Assembly: GCA_946537515.1 (NCBI GenBank)
Contig: CAMNFV010000005.1
Location: 1 to 40,078 of the forward strand
Length of the DNA stretch: 40,078 nucleotides
Reading direction: 5' to 3'
Origin: an uncultured Ruminococcus sp.
GTDB lineage: Bacteria; Bacillota; Clostridia; Oscillospirales; Ruminococcaceae
The notes below the pieces were generated by a model that ran no database searches, was not told the DNA's origin, and saw only the letters and a program-made list of their open reading frames with translations. The translations under genes and the position numbers were made by a program. This document shows, one piece after another, positions 26,078 to 32,774 of this stretch; the stretch's first letter is position 1, and each line of letters starts with the position of its first letter.

Positions 26078-26125
26078 CCGGAAACCCACCCTCAAGGCTT
26101 TGGGGGTGGGTTCCGGTGCTTTTTT
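26078..26125 (+). terminator. Plus-oriented terminator inside the minus-strand GH5 region
   Basis: CCGGAA(A)CCCACCC and GGGTGGGTTCCGG form a strong stem, followed on the plus strand by TGCTTTTTT. On the minus strand no T tract follows. No plus-strand gene lies immediately before it, so either an antisense RNA or a rearranged remnant is implied. Confidence 0.65.
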
Positions 26126-26174
26126 ACATGTTTTTTACGCCAATTTTAATCGTATTGACGCTGCTGTTTTTGCT

Positions 26175-26732
26175 TTAATGGAAGTTTCCCGGTTCATCGA
26201 AGCGCGGCATGGTTCTGTTTCCAAGTCCGCCCTCGCGAACGGAGATTTCGTTGGTCTCCGGATTCCAGATGTAATCAATCTCTTCCGGGTAGCTGACTTC
26301 CAGGGTCTCCGGATTGACATTTCTGGTTACAAAATCCAGGTCTATCACGGCGCTGGCCGGAAAACCATTCTCATCGGTTTTGTCAGACTGACCGGCATAG
26401 ACCGGTGCCAGACGGGATACATCATCTTTTTGATACCAGTAATATGTATTGCCGTCCTTATCTGCAATCGAAGAGAACAGCAACAGCTTGAGCGCTCCCT
26501 TTGTCGGTTCATTTGCGGGCATTGCGGGATTCAGTTCGATCGGAACACAAATCGTCAGCAGCTTGCCGCCGGAGACAGAACGCTCCGGAAGGTCAGCATC
26601 CTGAATAACAGGGCTGAGGCTTGAAGAAACATCCTTCGATGCGATCGTCTGTGCATGAATGATATTACCCGAATGTGAACCGATCGGGTAGGCATCGCCG
26701 CGAATGATGATCTTCGTGATCGGATCATTCAG
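26175..26732 (-). pseudogene. Minor-pilin-like C-terminal domain, out of frame with the upstream GH5-dockerin gene
   Basis: On the minus strand 185 codons are open directly after the A9 tract, in the -1 frame relative to the GH5 gene. The translation matches the C-terminal part of the minor pilin at 16237-17313: LNDPITKIIIRG against SNPITKIIVEG, SIADKDGNTYYWYQKDD against TIADQTGKEYNWYTRKD, NGFPASAVIDLDFV against HGFPAAATLTLDFV, DYIWNPE against TYVWNPN. The homology seems to start before the frameshift, in the last residues of the GH5 frame (YFTVNLYL against YVHLNL). There is no prepilin signal and no ribosome site of its own. It is therefore a decayed in-frame fusion or the product of a frameshift; with a shift the combined protein would be 867 residues. 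Confidence 0.75.
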
Positions 26733-28777
26733 TTTTTTTTTACGTCATCCAGATACAGATTGACAGTGAAATAATCCTTCGGTGCTTTCTGTGCTGCCTG
26801 TGGAGGTGCAAGTTCCTCTTCGGTAATCAGTTTTGCGATATACTTCAGGATCTTGATCGTGCAGTCGGAGTTAATTGTTGCGCCGCCGGCTACATTTGCA
26901 TTCGATTTACCCTGCTGCTTGATCACAGCTTCGCTGTCTTCTGCGACAAAGCGAGCAACCAGAACTGCATCCGAGACATCGACTTTGCCGTCTTCGTTCG
27001 CATCGCCCCACTTGATTTTCCCGTTTGCGGGATTGTCAGCCGAGCCCTTGGAGCTTTCCGGCGTTGTGACGGTTGTGGTTGTTGTCGTAGGTTTCGTCTG
27101 CGAAGAGGTGGTTGTAGAGGTTGCAGTCTGCGAAGATGTAGTCGAGGTGCTGGTGCTTGTTGTCGCAGAGCTTGTGGTTGTTTCAGACGCGGTAGATTTG
27201 GTCGGCGTGGTTTCAACGATCTTGCCGGAGGAAGTCTTGCCGCCGTCGAGGTTTGAGCCCTCGCTTGCGGACGCACCGGAATAGAATTCGTTGAGCGAAA
27301 GACCGTTCTTGCCGAGTGCGGTCTGGTGATCAAGACCGATGTACTTGCCGGACTTGGTCTGCCAGAGCGATTCTTCAAAGAGGCCGTACTTTGCGGCATC
27401 CCAGCTTGCGAACTGCGTATCAAGCAGGCCGCCGGTATCGCCGGAGTTCGGATTGATGCACCAGAATGTGTGGCTGATGTGGTGATTGATCATGTAATCA
27501 CGCAGCAGCTCCATCCACTTCTGGTTCTTGCCCTTATCCATATGGCCGCCCCATTCGCCGATCAGCAGGGGCGCGATGTTGTCTTCATTGATATATGCCC
27601 ATGTTTCGCGCCAGTAATCATCGAGCAGCGTTTCGGTAGTGAAATCCTTGTCGAACCATGTCTGCGCGTAAACAGAAGGGCCGTAGTCATGCGGCGAATA
27701 GACGATCTGACCGGATTCCGGCAGAATGGGCAGGGTTTTGACGCCGCGGAGATTGCCGCCCCACCATGCGCCGTACCACTTTTCCTCACCGGGCTGCGGA
27801 TTGAATTTATCCGGCGTTTCCCATGTGACGCCCTTATCGAGCATCGGGGACTGTTCAATGCCCTCAACGAGGATCAGTGCGTGCGGATTGACTTTGAGGA
27901 TTGACTTTGCGCATTCCTCAGCGGAATATTTCCAGTTGTTCTTATCAGTGGAATTATCCCACTTTGCGATACCTGCCGGACATTCGCTGCCGTCGTAGCC
28001 GCGCTTGCCGTGAGGCTCATTTTTGAGGTCATAGGCGAGGATGGTATCATCGTTGGCGTATTTCTTCGCGAGCCATGTGATGGAATCCTTCCAGTCGTCC
28101 CATGTGATCTGCTTCTTGGAGAAGTGACCGGTCGCCATGCCGCCGCAGTCTTCCGCAGTCGGCTCATAATACCAGAGTGTGTAGTTATGACCGGAATTAT
28201 GAGATGCAGGGCTGTGAACGTCGATCAGCGCCTTGACGCCGTATTTTTTGCACTTCTGCATGATGATATCAAAGATCTGCATACTGTCCTTGAGCGTTTT
28301 GCCGTCCTCAAGAACGAAGTCGCGGTTGATATTGCCGTATTTGCCGGCAGGTGTGACGGTTCCGTCCTCACCGATTTCGTCCTGCGGCGGATTATAGCTC
28401 GCCTGCACGGAGCTGACCGGCAGCGGTTCGCCGTCCATCCACGAGAGCAGCAGCTCTGTGGAAATCGGGAAACGGATGATATTGATGCCGTGATTTGCGA
28501 TATCGGAAACCATGTCATCGACATCTCTTGCATAGAGACCGTGCGGCACGTTTTCGGTACAGTTCATGCCGAACCAGTTTGCACCGGTGAGCCAGACCTC
28601 ATTGCCGTTCACGTCGTAAAGACGGCTGCCGACGGCGTGGAGCCAGTCGTCATTTCCGTCGTCTGCCGCTGCTGCCGGAATGGAGCCGTTAAGTGTTTTC
28701 GCGAACGGCATTCCAGCGGCAGAAGTTACGGCCATCAGGGCTGCCAGCGAGGCTGACAGCAGGACCTTGTGCTTCAT
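26729..28777 (-). CDS. GH5 endoglucanase with dockerin and short pilin-like extension
   Basis: This secreted cellulase has 682 residues in the unshifted frame: a signal peptide (1-38), the GH5 barrel (about 42-500), a Ser/Thr linker (about 510-586), a dockerin (about 588-656) and an extension of 26 residues. The acid/base is E254 in YDLKNEPHG and the nucleophile E408 in LLIGEWGGHM. Compared with its paralogue at 24118 it has insertions near 130-150 and 205-225. The first dockerin loop is intact (DANEDGKVDVSD), the second degenerate (NVAGGATINSDC). After TEEEL, where the paralogue stops, the chain continues for over 20 residues that already resemble the minor pilin, then ends at TGA beside a slippery A tract. 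The start at 28777 has GAGGGGGAG; the open frame to 28870 is leader sequence. Confidence 0.9.
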   Translation of the reverse strand: MKHKVLLSASLAALMAVTSAAGMPFAKTLNGSIPAAAADDGNDDWLHAVGSRLYDVNGNEVWLTGANWFGMNCTENVPHGLYARDVDDMVSDIANHGINIIRFPISTELLLSWMDGEPLPVSSVQASYNPPQDEIGEDGTVTPAGKYGNINRDFVLEDGKTLKDSMQIFDIIMQKCKKYGVKALIDVHSPASHNSGHNYTLWYYEPTAEDCGGMATGHFSKKQITWDDWKDSITWLAKKYANDDTILAYDLKNEPHGKRGYDGSECPAGIAKWDNSTDKNNWKYSAEECAKSILKVNPHALILVEGIEQSPMLDKGVTWETPDKFNPQPGEEKWYGAWWGGNLRGVKTLPILPESGQIVYSPHDYGPSVYAQTWFDKDFTTETLLDDYWRETWAYINEDNIAPLLIGEWGGHMDKGKNQKWMELLRDYMINHHISHTFWCINPNSGDTGGLLDTQFASWDAAKYGLFEESLWQTKSGKYIGLDHQTALGKNGLSLNEFYSGASASEGSNLDGGKTSSGKIVETTPTKSTASETTTSSATTSTSTSTTSSQTATSTTTSSQTKPTTTTTTVTTPESSKGSADNPANGKIKWGDANEDGKVDVSDAVLVARFVAEDSEAVIKQQGKSNANVAGGATINSDCTIKILKYIAKLITEEELAPPQAAQKAPKDYFTVNLYLDDVKKN
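26733..26741 (-). other. A9 tract with A-AAA-AAC slippery heptamer next to a stop
   Basis: In the GH5 frame the codons are GTA AAA AAA AAC TGA. The last seven bases before the stop are A-AAA-AAC, a canonical -1 slippery form. A -1 shift or one extra A joins the frame to the pilin-like domain. A 6-bp stem (ATGATC with GATCAT) begins directly after the stop; it is a weak stimulator. Runs of nine A are also prone to transcriptional and replication slippage, and to sequencing error. Confidence 0.7.
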
Positions 28778-28885
28778 AGGAATCTCCCCCTCATTTGAAT
28801 TTGTCCGTGCGGTACGGCACGGATTGGCGGACGGCTTTACCCGTTTTGCGGCACCCTCATACCGCATCAACAGCCGTTTGAACCA
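28778..28885 (-). promoter_or_regulatory. Structured leader of the upstream GH5 gene
   Basis: On the minus strand ACGGC (28877-28873) pairs with GCCGT (28835-28831) and encloses a TGCGG/CCGCA hairpin (28866-28847) and an ACGGGTA element. TCCGTGC with GCACGGA (28823-28804) follows. The same order occurs before the other GH5 gene. No terminator separates it from the SseB-like gene, and no convincing promoter is visible. Confidence 0.45.
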
Positions 28886-28888
28886 AAA

Positions 28889-29830
28889 TCAGAACAGACC
28901 GAAGCGCTTCTTCTCGTAGAAGGGCTTGCCTTCTGCAACGAGTTCCTTTGCGCGGATCGAGCTTGCCGGGACGCAGTCAAAGGGCAGATCGGAATAATCT
29001 GCACATTCTGTCGTGACGGTATTGCCGATTGCTTCGATATCAGCGCTCTCGTCTGCTTCGAGTGCAACGAGCAGATAACGTTCGCCCTGCTCGGACTCTG
29101 CTTTGATATAAGCTTTCTTGACCTGCTTCTGCTTCTTGAGCACGCCCTTGAGTGCGCCGAGCAGATCGTCGGTAATCGGATCCTTTTCCGGTTCCGCATC
29201 AGAAGCTTCTGCGGCAGCCTTGTCCGCATCGAGCTGTGCCATTGCTGCACGAATCATATCCTGCTGCTGTTCGCGGGAATTCTCCATTGCGCCGAGTGCA
29301 TTATTCGGCTGCGGCTGCGGTTCCGGCATCGGCTGTGCATTTGCGGAAGGACGCGGTGCGGAGAGAACCGGCTCATTGTTATGATCGCCGATTGCAATGA
29401 TCTGCTGACGGATCAGGCAGAGCGCAGAGCCGAACGGATTGATGACGACGCCGTTGATCGCCTCATTGGACTTCATGAACTGATAGAGGTCATTGAAGGA
29501 CATTACAGCGACCTGGAAGCGCTCGCCGGGCTTACGGTTCTTTTTGAGCTCGACTTCGTCTGTGAAAGCCGGCATGAACTTTTCGCCCTTGGGATTGGTC
29601 ATGATCTGGAAAGCAACGCGAGCCTGAACCGGTTCGCCCTCCTTCGGGGGCTCTTCGGGCTGCTCGACCTGTGCGGGCAGAAGATATCTTGCATCAATCG
29701 CTGCCATCAGGAAAGCTCTTTCGTGTTCTTTGAATACTTCTTCGTTCTCGCGGTTTGCAAGGTCAAGCTTAAAGGTTGCCATTGCATCCACAAGAACGGG
29801 ATTGGTAATCGGCTGCATAGGTTCTGGCAT
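28889..29830 (-). CDS. SseB-family protein
   Basis: The 313-residue soluble protein has the N-terminal SseB domain (about 12-138, including FMPAFTDEVEL, VAVMSFNDLYQFM and GVVINPFGSALCL). A Pro/Gln/Ala-rich linker (about 140-215) follows, then a C-terminal SseB domain (about 225-310; KKAYIKAESEQGERYLLVALE, CVPASSIRAKELVAEGKPFYEK). SseB proteins were named for enhanced serine sensitivity in Escherichia coli; the biochemical role in Firmicutes is unclear. GGAGGATT precedes the ATG, and a promoter lies at 29881-29909. The stop is 111 bases before the GH5 gene, on the same strand, without a terminator between. Confidence 0.82.
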   Translation of the reverse strand: MPEPMQPITNPVLVDAMATFKLDLANRENEEVFKEHERAFLMAAIDARYLLPAQVEQPEEPPKEGEPVQARVAFQIMTNPKGEKFMPAFTDEVELKKNRKPGERFQVAVMSFNDLYQFMKSNEAINGVVINPFGSALCLIRQQIIAIGDHNNEPVLSAPRPSANAQPMPEPQPQPNNALGAMENSREQQQDMIRAAMAQLDADKAAAEASDAEPEKDPITDDLLGALKGVLKKQKQVKKAYIKAESEQGERYLLVALEADESADIEAIGNTVTTECADYSDLPFDCVPASSIRAKELVAEGKPFYEKKRFGLF

Positions 29831-29880
29831 TGAGAATCCTCCTCAATCTATATTTTCGCCATTATAATGGCTTTATCTTT

Positions 29881-29909
29881 ATTCTAGCATATTTCTCAGA
29901 AAAAAGCAA
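29881..29909 (-). promoter_or_regulatory. Promoter of the SseB-like gene
   Basis: On the minus strand TTGCTT (29909-29904), 17 bases and TAGAAT (29886-29881). It lies directly downstream of the terminator of the 6S-like RNA. Confidence 0.6.
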
Positions 29910-29930
29910 GCGATTTTGCAGATATCTGCA

Positions 29931-29962
29931 AAAAAAGCGGACGGATCGCGTGATCCGTCCGC
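29931..29962 (-). terminator. Terminator of the 6S-like RNA
   Basis: On the minus strand GCGGACGGATC and GATCCGTCCGC form a perfect 11-bp stem with a 4-base loop (29962-29937), followed by six T residues. Confidence 0.9.
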
Positions 29963-30112
29963 AGCGTATACAGTCTCCGCCTTGCCGTCGCCTGTGCAAT
30001 AAAACCCGCTTTGAGCAGGTGGGTATCTGCCTGCGCACCTCGTGCTCCCTGGCAACCGCCGAAGCGGGAGGTCTGCAATCTTTACGCAGAGACAGGATTC
30101 CCTGAATATAAG
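29931..30112 (-). ncRNA. Probable 6S RNA
   Basis: A promoter at 30119-30147 and a perfect terminator at 29931-29962 delimit an RNA of about 182 nt, the usual size of 6S RNA. The transcript has a closing stem, GUCUCUGC with GCGGAGAC. Inside, CCCGCUU pairs with AAGCGGG, and the apical part GAGCA-cga-GGUG pairs with CACC-UGCUC. Long interrupted helices with a central open region fit 6S, which mimics an open promoter and sequesters sigma-A RNA polymerase. The blocks GGCGGUUGCC-AGGGAGCA and the 3' part GCACAGGCGACGGC resemble the 6S consensus in arrangement. I see none of the marks of RNase P RNA, tmRNA or SRP RNA. The assignment rests on layout, not on a covariance score. Confidence 0.6.
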
Positions 30113-30118
30113 TGTTGG

Positions 30119-30147
30119 ATTATATCAAAACAGGCTTGGTCGCACAA
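30119..30147 (-). promoter_or_regulatory. Promoter of the 6S-like RNA
   Basis: On the minus strand TTGTGC (30147-30142), 17 bases and TATAAT (30124-30119). Upstream, AATTCACAA with TTGTGAATT (30240-30208) forms a 9-bp hairpin right behind the DUF1292 gene and may end that transcript. Confidence 0.65.
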
Positions 30148-30240
30148 GGCAGAATGCTTTGTGCTAATACTAGTATATCAGATCAGGCACAAAAAATCAA
30201 CTGGCAAAATTCACAAAAATCATGTCAAATGTTGTGAATT

Positions 30241-30579
30241 TTACTCATCTTCTTCATCCTCTTCATCGTCTTCTTCATTGAGCCGCTCAAGGAATGCTTC
30301 CGCGATACGGTCATACTCCTCGTCGGTCTCGATCGGCTCAAGAATCTCATTGCCGTCTGCATCCTTCTTCGCATTGAGCACGACGAGCTCAACTTCGCCT
30401 TCGAGCAGCTCGTTCGGATCCTCAATGTGCGGGATCAGGGCAAAATAAACCTGACCGTTTTCTTCAAGAATATCAATCAGCTCAAAGAGCTTCTCATTGC
30501 CTTCCTCATCCACGAGCGTATAGAGATCGGCTTCGTCCATCATTGCATCCTGTTCCATTGGTGTATTCTGATCTTGCAT
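30241..30579 (-). CDS. DUF1292-family acidic protein
   Basis: This small cytosolic protein of 112 residues is very acidic. Its core reads LYTLVDEEGNEKLFELIDILEENGQVYFALIP, followed by ELVVLNAKKDADGNEILEPI. This is the typical DUF1292 (YrzB-like) pattern of Firmicutes. It ends in an Asp/Glu tail. Function is unknown; in many Firmicutes the family sits near the Holliday junction resolvase YqgF, which is absent here. The ribosome site is weak (GGAGCG). The promoter is TTGACA/TAAAAT at 30675-30647. Confidence 0.82.
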   Translation of the reverse strand: MQDQNTPMEQDAMMDEADLYTLVDEEGNEKLFELIDILEENGQVYFALIPHIEDPNELLEGEVELVVLNAKKDADGNEILEPIETDEEYDRIAEAFLERLNEEDDEEDEEDE

Positions 30580-30646
30580 ATTTCGCTCCGTTCCGCCCCG
30601 TATGTATCCGGGCTAGAGATTTGCGGAAAACAGTCCGCATAGATTT

Positions 30647-30675
30647 ATTTTATCAGATTTTTAGTAAAATGTCAA
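30647..30675 (-). promoter_or_regulatory. Promoter of the DUF1292 gene
   Basis: On the minus strand TTGACA (30675-30670), 17 bases and TAAAAT (30652-30647). It is divergent from the promoter of the large non-coding RNA 60 bases away. Confidence 0.7.
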
Positions 30676-30733
30676 GCGTTTTCTGAATCAATATAATTTT
30701 CACGAAAATATCACAAAAAGTTTCAGAAAACTA

Positions 30734-30762
30734 TTGACAACTGACGAGAAATGTGCTATAAT
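30734..30762 (+). promoter_or_regulatory. Near-consensus promoter of the large non-coding transcription unit
   Basis: TTGACA (30734-30739) and TATAAT (30757-30762), both perfect, separated by 17 bases. The predicted start is near 30769. This strength is normal for abundant stable RNAs. Confidence 0.82.
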
Positions 30763-30768
30763 AAGACC

Positions 30769-31518
30769 ATAAGAAAGGCAAACGAAATCTCCGGACGGAA
30801 GCAAAACCAAATGGCACGGCAATCGGTTCTGTCAATGCTTCCGCAGCTTGATCAATCTGAATTTGCAATTCTTATAAATGAATCATGCGGCGTTTCCGCT
30901 CTGCACAGATGCAGATGATCGTGAACGGCCGGCAGCGTGCCGGCAAGGATCCGGCCGCAAATACTGATTCGGAAAGGATGCGTGAGTCCAATGGATACGA
31001 TGGAAAATGTCCCGTTCATTGGCGAAGGCTCGCGCGTGATGAATTCTGTGTGACATGAAAAGCATTCTTGACTTCCGGTGAGCACATGCAAGTACATGCT
31101 TGAATACCCGGATATGCGGATGCGATTCCGATATGGAAGCAGGCATAGAATTCAGCCGCTCGACGGAGTGGTGCGAAAGCAGCGCGCAGCCGCAATGAAG
31201 CAAGAAGGTTGTAATAATCAGACTGTGCAGAGGGTGCAGTCGCCGGCGGAGACGCAAAGCAGCAAAATCGCGTCGGTCAGCCGCCGTGAAAATGATGCAA
31301 TCGCCAGTGATGATATGGGAAGTGATCTTACTCCGTGCGTCGGGGATCAGGTGCACGACTGGTTCTCGTCAGCTTGGGAACACCGGAGCGCATTCCCGTG
31401 AATGTGAAGCGGTTCCCGCACAAATGCTCAATGCAGCATTGATATAGATTCTTTCTATACCGTCAAAAATTGAATAAAAAATAAGGGGAGGCTCCGGCAT
31501 GGGAGCCTCCTTTATTTT
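30769..31518 (+). ncRNA. Large (~750 nt) highly structured non-coding RNA, family not identified
   Basis: A perfect promoter and a perfect terminator delimit about 750 nt without a credible gene. Both strands have only short frames without ribosome sites and with improbable Arg/His-rich or Ser-rich composition. Many stems are visible: CGGAAGC/GCTTCCG around 30795-30845 with nested AACC/GGTT; CTGCA-CAGA-TGCAG near 30900; GCCGGCA-GCG-TGCCGGC near 30930 with outer CGGCCGG/CCGGCCG; CGGCGG/CCGCCG near 31245-31285 enclosing GACGC/GCGTC; GGGAAC/GTTCCC around 31375-31420 enclosing CATTC-CCGT-GAATG; TCAATG-CAG-CATTGA near 31430; TATAGA-TTCTT-TCTATA near 31445. Size and context suit large ornate RNAs such as ROOL, GOLLD or OLE, but no family can be assigned by eye. 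RNase P and tmRNA signatures are absent. Confidence 0.72.
31487..31518. terminator. Terminator of the large non-coding RNA, bidirectional
   Basis: GGAGGCTCC (31487-31495) pairs with GGAGCCTCC (31502-31510) around a 6-base loop and is followed by TTTATTTT. On the other strand the stem is followed by a T-rich tract as well, serving the operon that ends at 31520. Confidence 0.88.
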
Positions 31519-31519
31519 G

Positions 31520-32113
31520 TTATGACGGATTTTGTCCGTGCGGCTGATAGTGCGCGGTCAGCATTTGCAAGAGCTGCTCCCGCTCCTCGATGATTGTGTA
31601 CTTTTCCGGCGTCTTGCTCTTGCGCCAGAGCATCAGTGTGTCGCCTTCGATCTGATAGGTGAATTGCTCCGCGGCTTTGAAGCCGTCCGGATAGTAAACG
31701 CCCTTCGGGGTGACATACTGATCGTGAAATCTGGCTAGCTCTGCAATGCAGAGAACCGCGTCAAACAGCCAGAATGCGCCGAGCAGAGTGTATATCCTGA
31801 CATCGCGCGTTTCAGGCTTGCGCAGTTCATCGCGGTACGCCTCAATGCTCTGCGTTTGATTGCGGCGCTGATCGTCATAAAAGCCGCTGTCGATCTTTTT
31901 GATTTTATCCGTACCCGTGCCGATCCGGAAGCCGCAGTTGAGCATCCAGATGCAGGCGCAGATGAGCCATGTCCGCGCAATCTTTGCACTCCGGCGGAGT
32001 TTGACGATTTCTTTCTCTTTTCTAACCAGAAGCGCATATTTGGCATAACGATAGGTGATCCAGCAGATCGCGGCGATCAGCAGAACGATACCTGCAACAT
32101 AAAGATATTCCAT
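31520..32113 (-). CDS. Membrane protein of unknown function, tandem paralogue A
   Basis: The 197-residue protein has a membrane helix near the N-terminus (about 4-24), a second near 47-65 and a third near 108-130. A cytosolic or external tail has a strand-rich pattern (VTPKGVYYPDGF, FTYQIEGDTLMLWRK). It ends with HYQPHGQNPS. It is clearly paralogous to the next gene upstream in the operon: shared YVTPKGVYY/YITPKGIYF, QLLQMLTAHYQPHGQN/QLMQMLKDNYRPHGQN. The tail resembles short PH-like domains of Firmicute membrane proteins (DUF5673 type), but this is a guess. GAGGAAA precedes the start. It is the last gene of the operon. Confidence 0.78.
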   Translation of the reverse strand: MEYLYVAGIVLLIAAICWITYRYAKYALLVRKEKEIVKLRRSAKIARTWLICACIWMLNCGFRIGTGTDKIKKIDSGFYDDQRRNQTQSIEAYRDELRKPETRDVRIYTLLGAFWLFDAVLCIAELARFHDQYVTPKGVYYPDGFKAAEQFTYQIEGDTLMLWRKSKTPEKYTIIEEREQLLQMLTAHYQPHGQNPS

Positions 32114-32123
32114 GGTAATTTCC

Positions 32124-32723
32124 TCATTGTGTGTTCTGTCCGTGCGGCCGGTAGTTGTCTTTGAGCATCTGCATCAGCTGCGTGCTGTCTTCGGGGAGCG
32201 GATGCCTGCTCGGCGATTCGCTTTTGTTTTTATAAAGCAGCAGACGATCATCGCAAATCTCATAGCTGAATTTTTCCGCAGGGGAGAATTCATCCGCGAA
32301 ATAGATGCCCTTCGGCGTGATATACTGATTTCGGAATGCTGTCAGTTCCAGCACATAAATGATGCCGTCAACCAGCCAGAATGCGAGCAGGAGCGTGTAC
32401 ATTTTTTTCTTCATCGCCGGCTGTTCCCGCAGGATGCCGCGGAATTCTTCGATTGTCTGTGATTCGGAGCGCTTCTGGTAGTCAAGTGTTCCCGCATTGA
32501 TATCGCGGATTTTTTCCTGTGCAAAATAAATATAGCTGCATGAGAGCGGAATCCAGATCAGCGCACAGATGAGATTCAGGATTTTTGCACGCTGATCCTT
32601 GCGGACTTTGATCCGTTCCGGTTCGGTTTGCGCCAGACGGCTGTATTTGACATAGCGAAAGATGATCCAGCCGACCAGAACGGCCAGCAGTCCCCATGCT
32701 GCCGGATAAAGATATTTTAACAT
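32124..32723 (-). CDS. Membrane protein of unknown function, tandem paralogue B
   Basis: The 199-residue protein has the same plan as its downstream neighbour: membrane helices near 5-25, 47-67 and 108-130, then a domain with YITPKGIYFADEF and FSYEICDDRLLLYKN, ending DNYRPHGQNTQ. The conservation between the two is strongest in the C-terminal domain, so that domain probably carries the function. AAGGAG precedes the ATG. Only 10 bases separate it from paralogue A. It follows the PstS-like gene after 51 bases without a terminator. Confidence 0.78.
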   Translation of the reverse strand: MLKYLYPAAWGLLAVLVGWIIFRYVKYSRLAQTEPERIKVRKDQRAKILNLICALIWIPLSCSYIYFAQEKIRDINAGTLDYQKRSESQTIEEFRGILREQPAMKKKMYTLLLAFWLVDGIIYVLELTAFRNQYITPKGIYFADEFSPAEKFSYEICDDRLLLYKNKSESPSRHPLPEDSTQLMQMLKDNYRPHGQNTQ

Positions 32724-32774
32724 GTTTAACTCCTTGGTGTGATTGGTGGTTTGATGTTTCCGGATTTACAATGA

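Noticed and set aside
30883-31356. Minus-strand 157-residue frame inside the large RNA unit
   Set aside because: His/Arg/Ser-rich composition, no ribosome site, and opposite to the strong promoter and terminator.
31078-31401. Plus-strand 107-residue frame inside the large RNA unit
   Set aside because: No ribosome site, odd composition and overlap with several strong stems.
29931-31518. RNase P RNA, tmRNA or SRP RNA in the two RNA loci
   Set aside because: The conserved GAGGAAAGUCC-type core, tmRNA ends and SRP GGAAG loop were looked for and not found.
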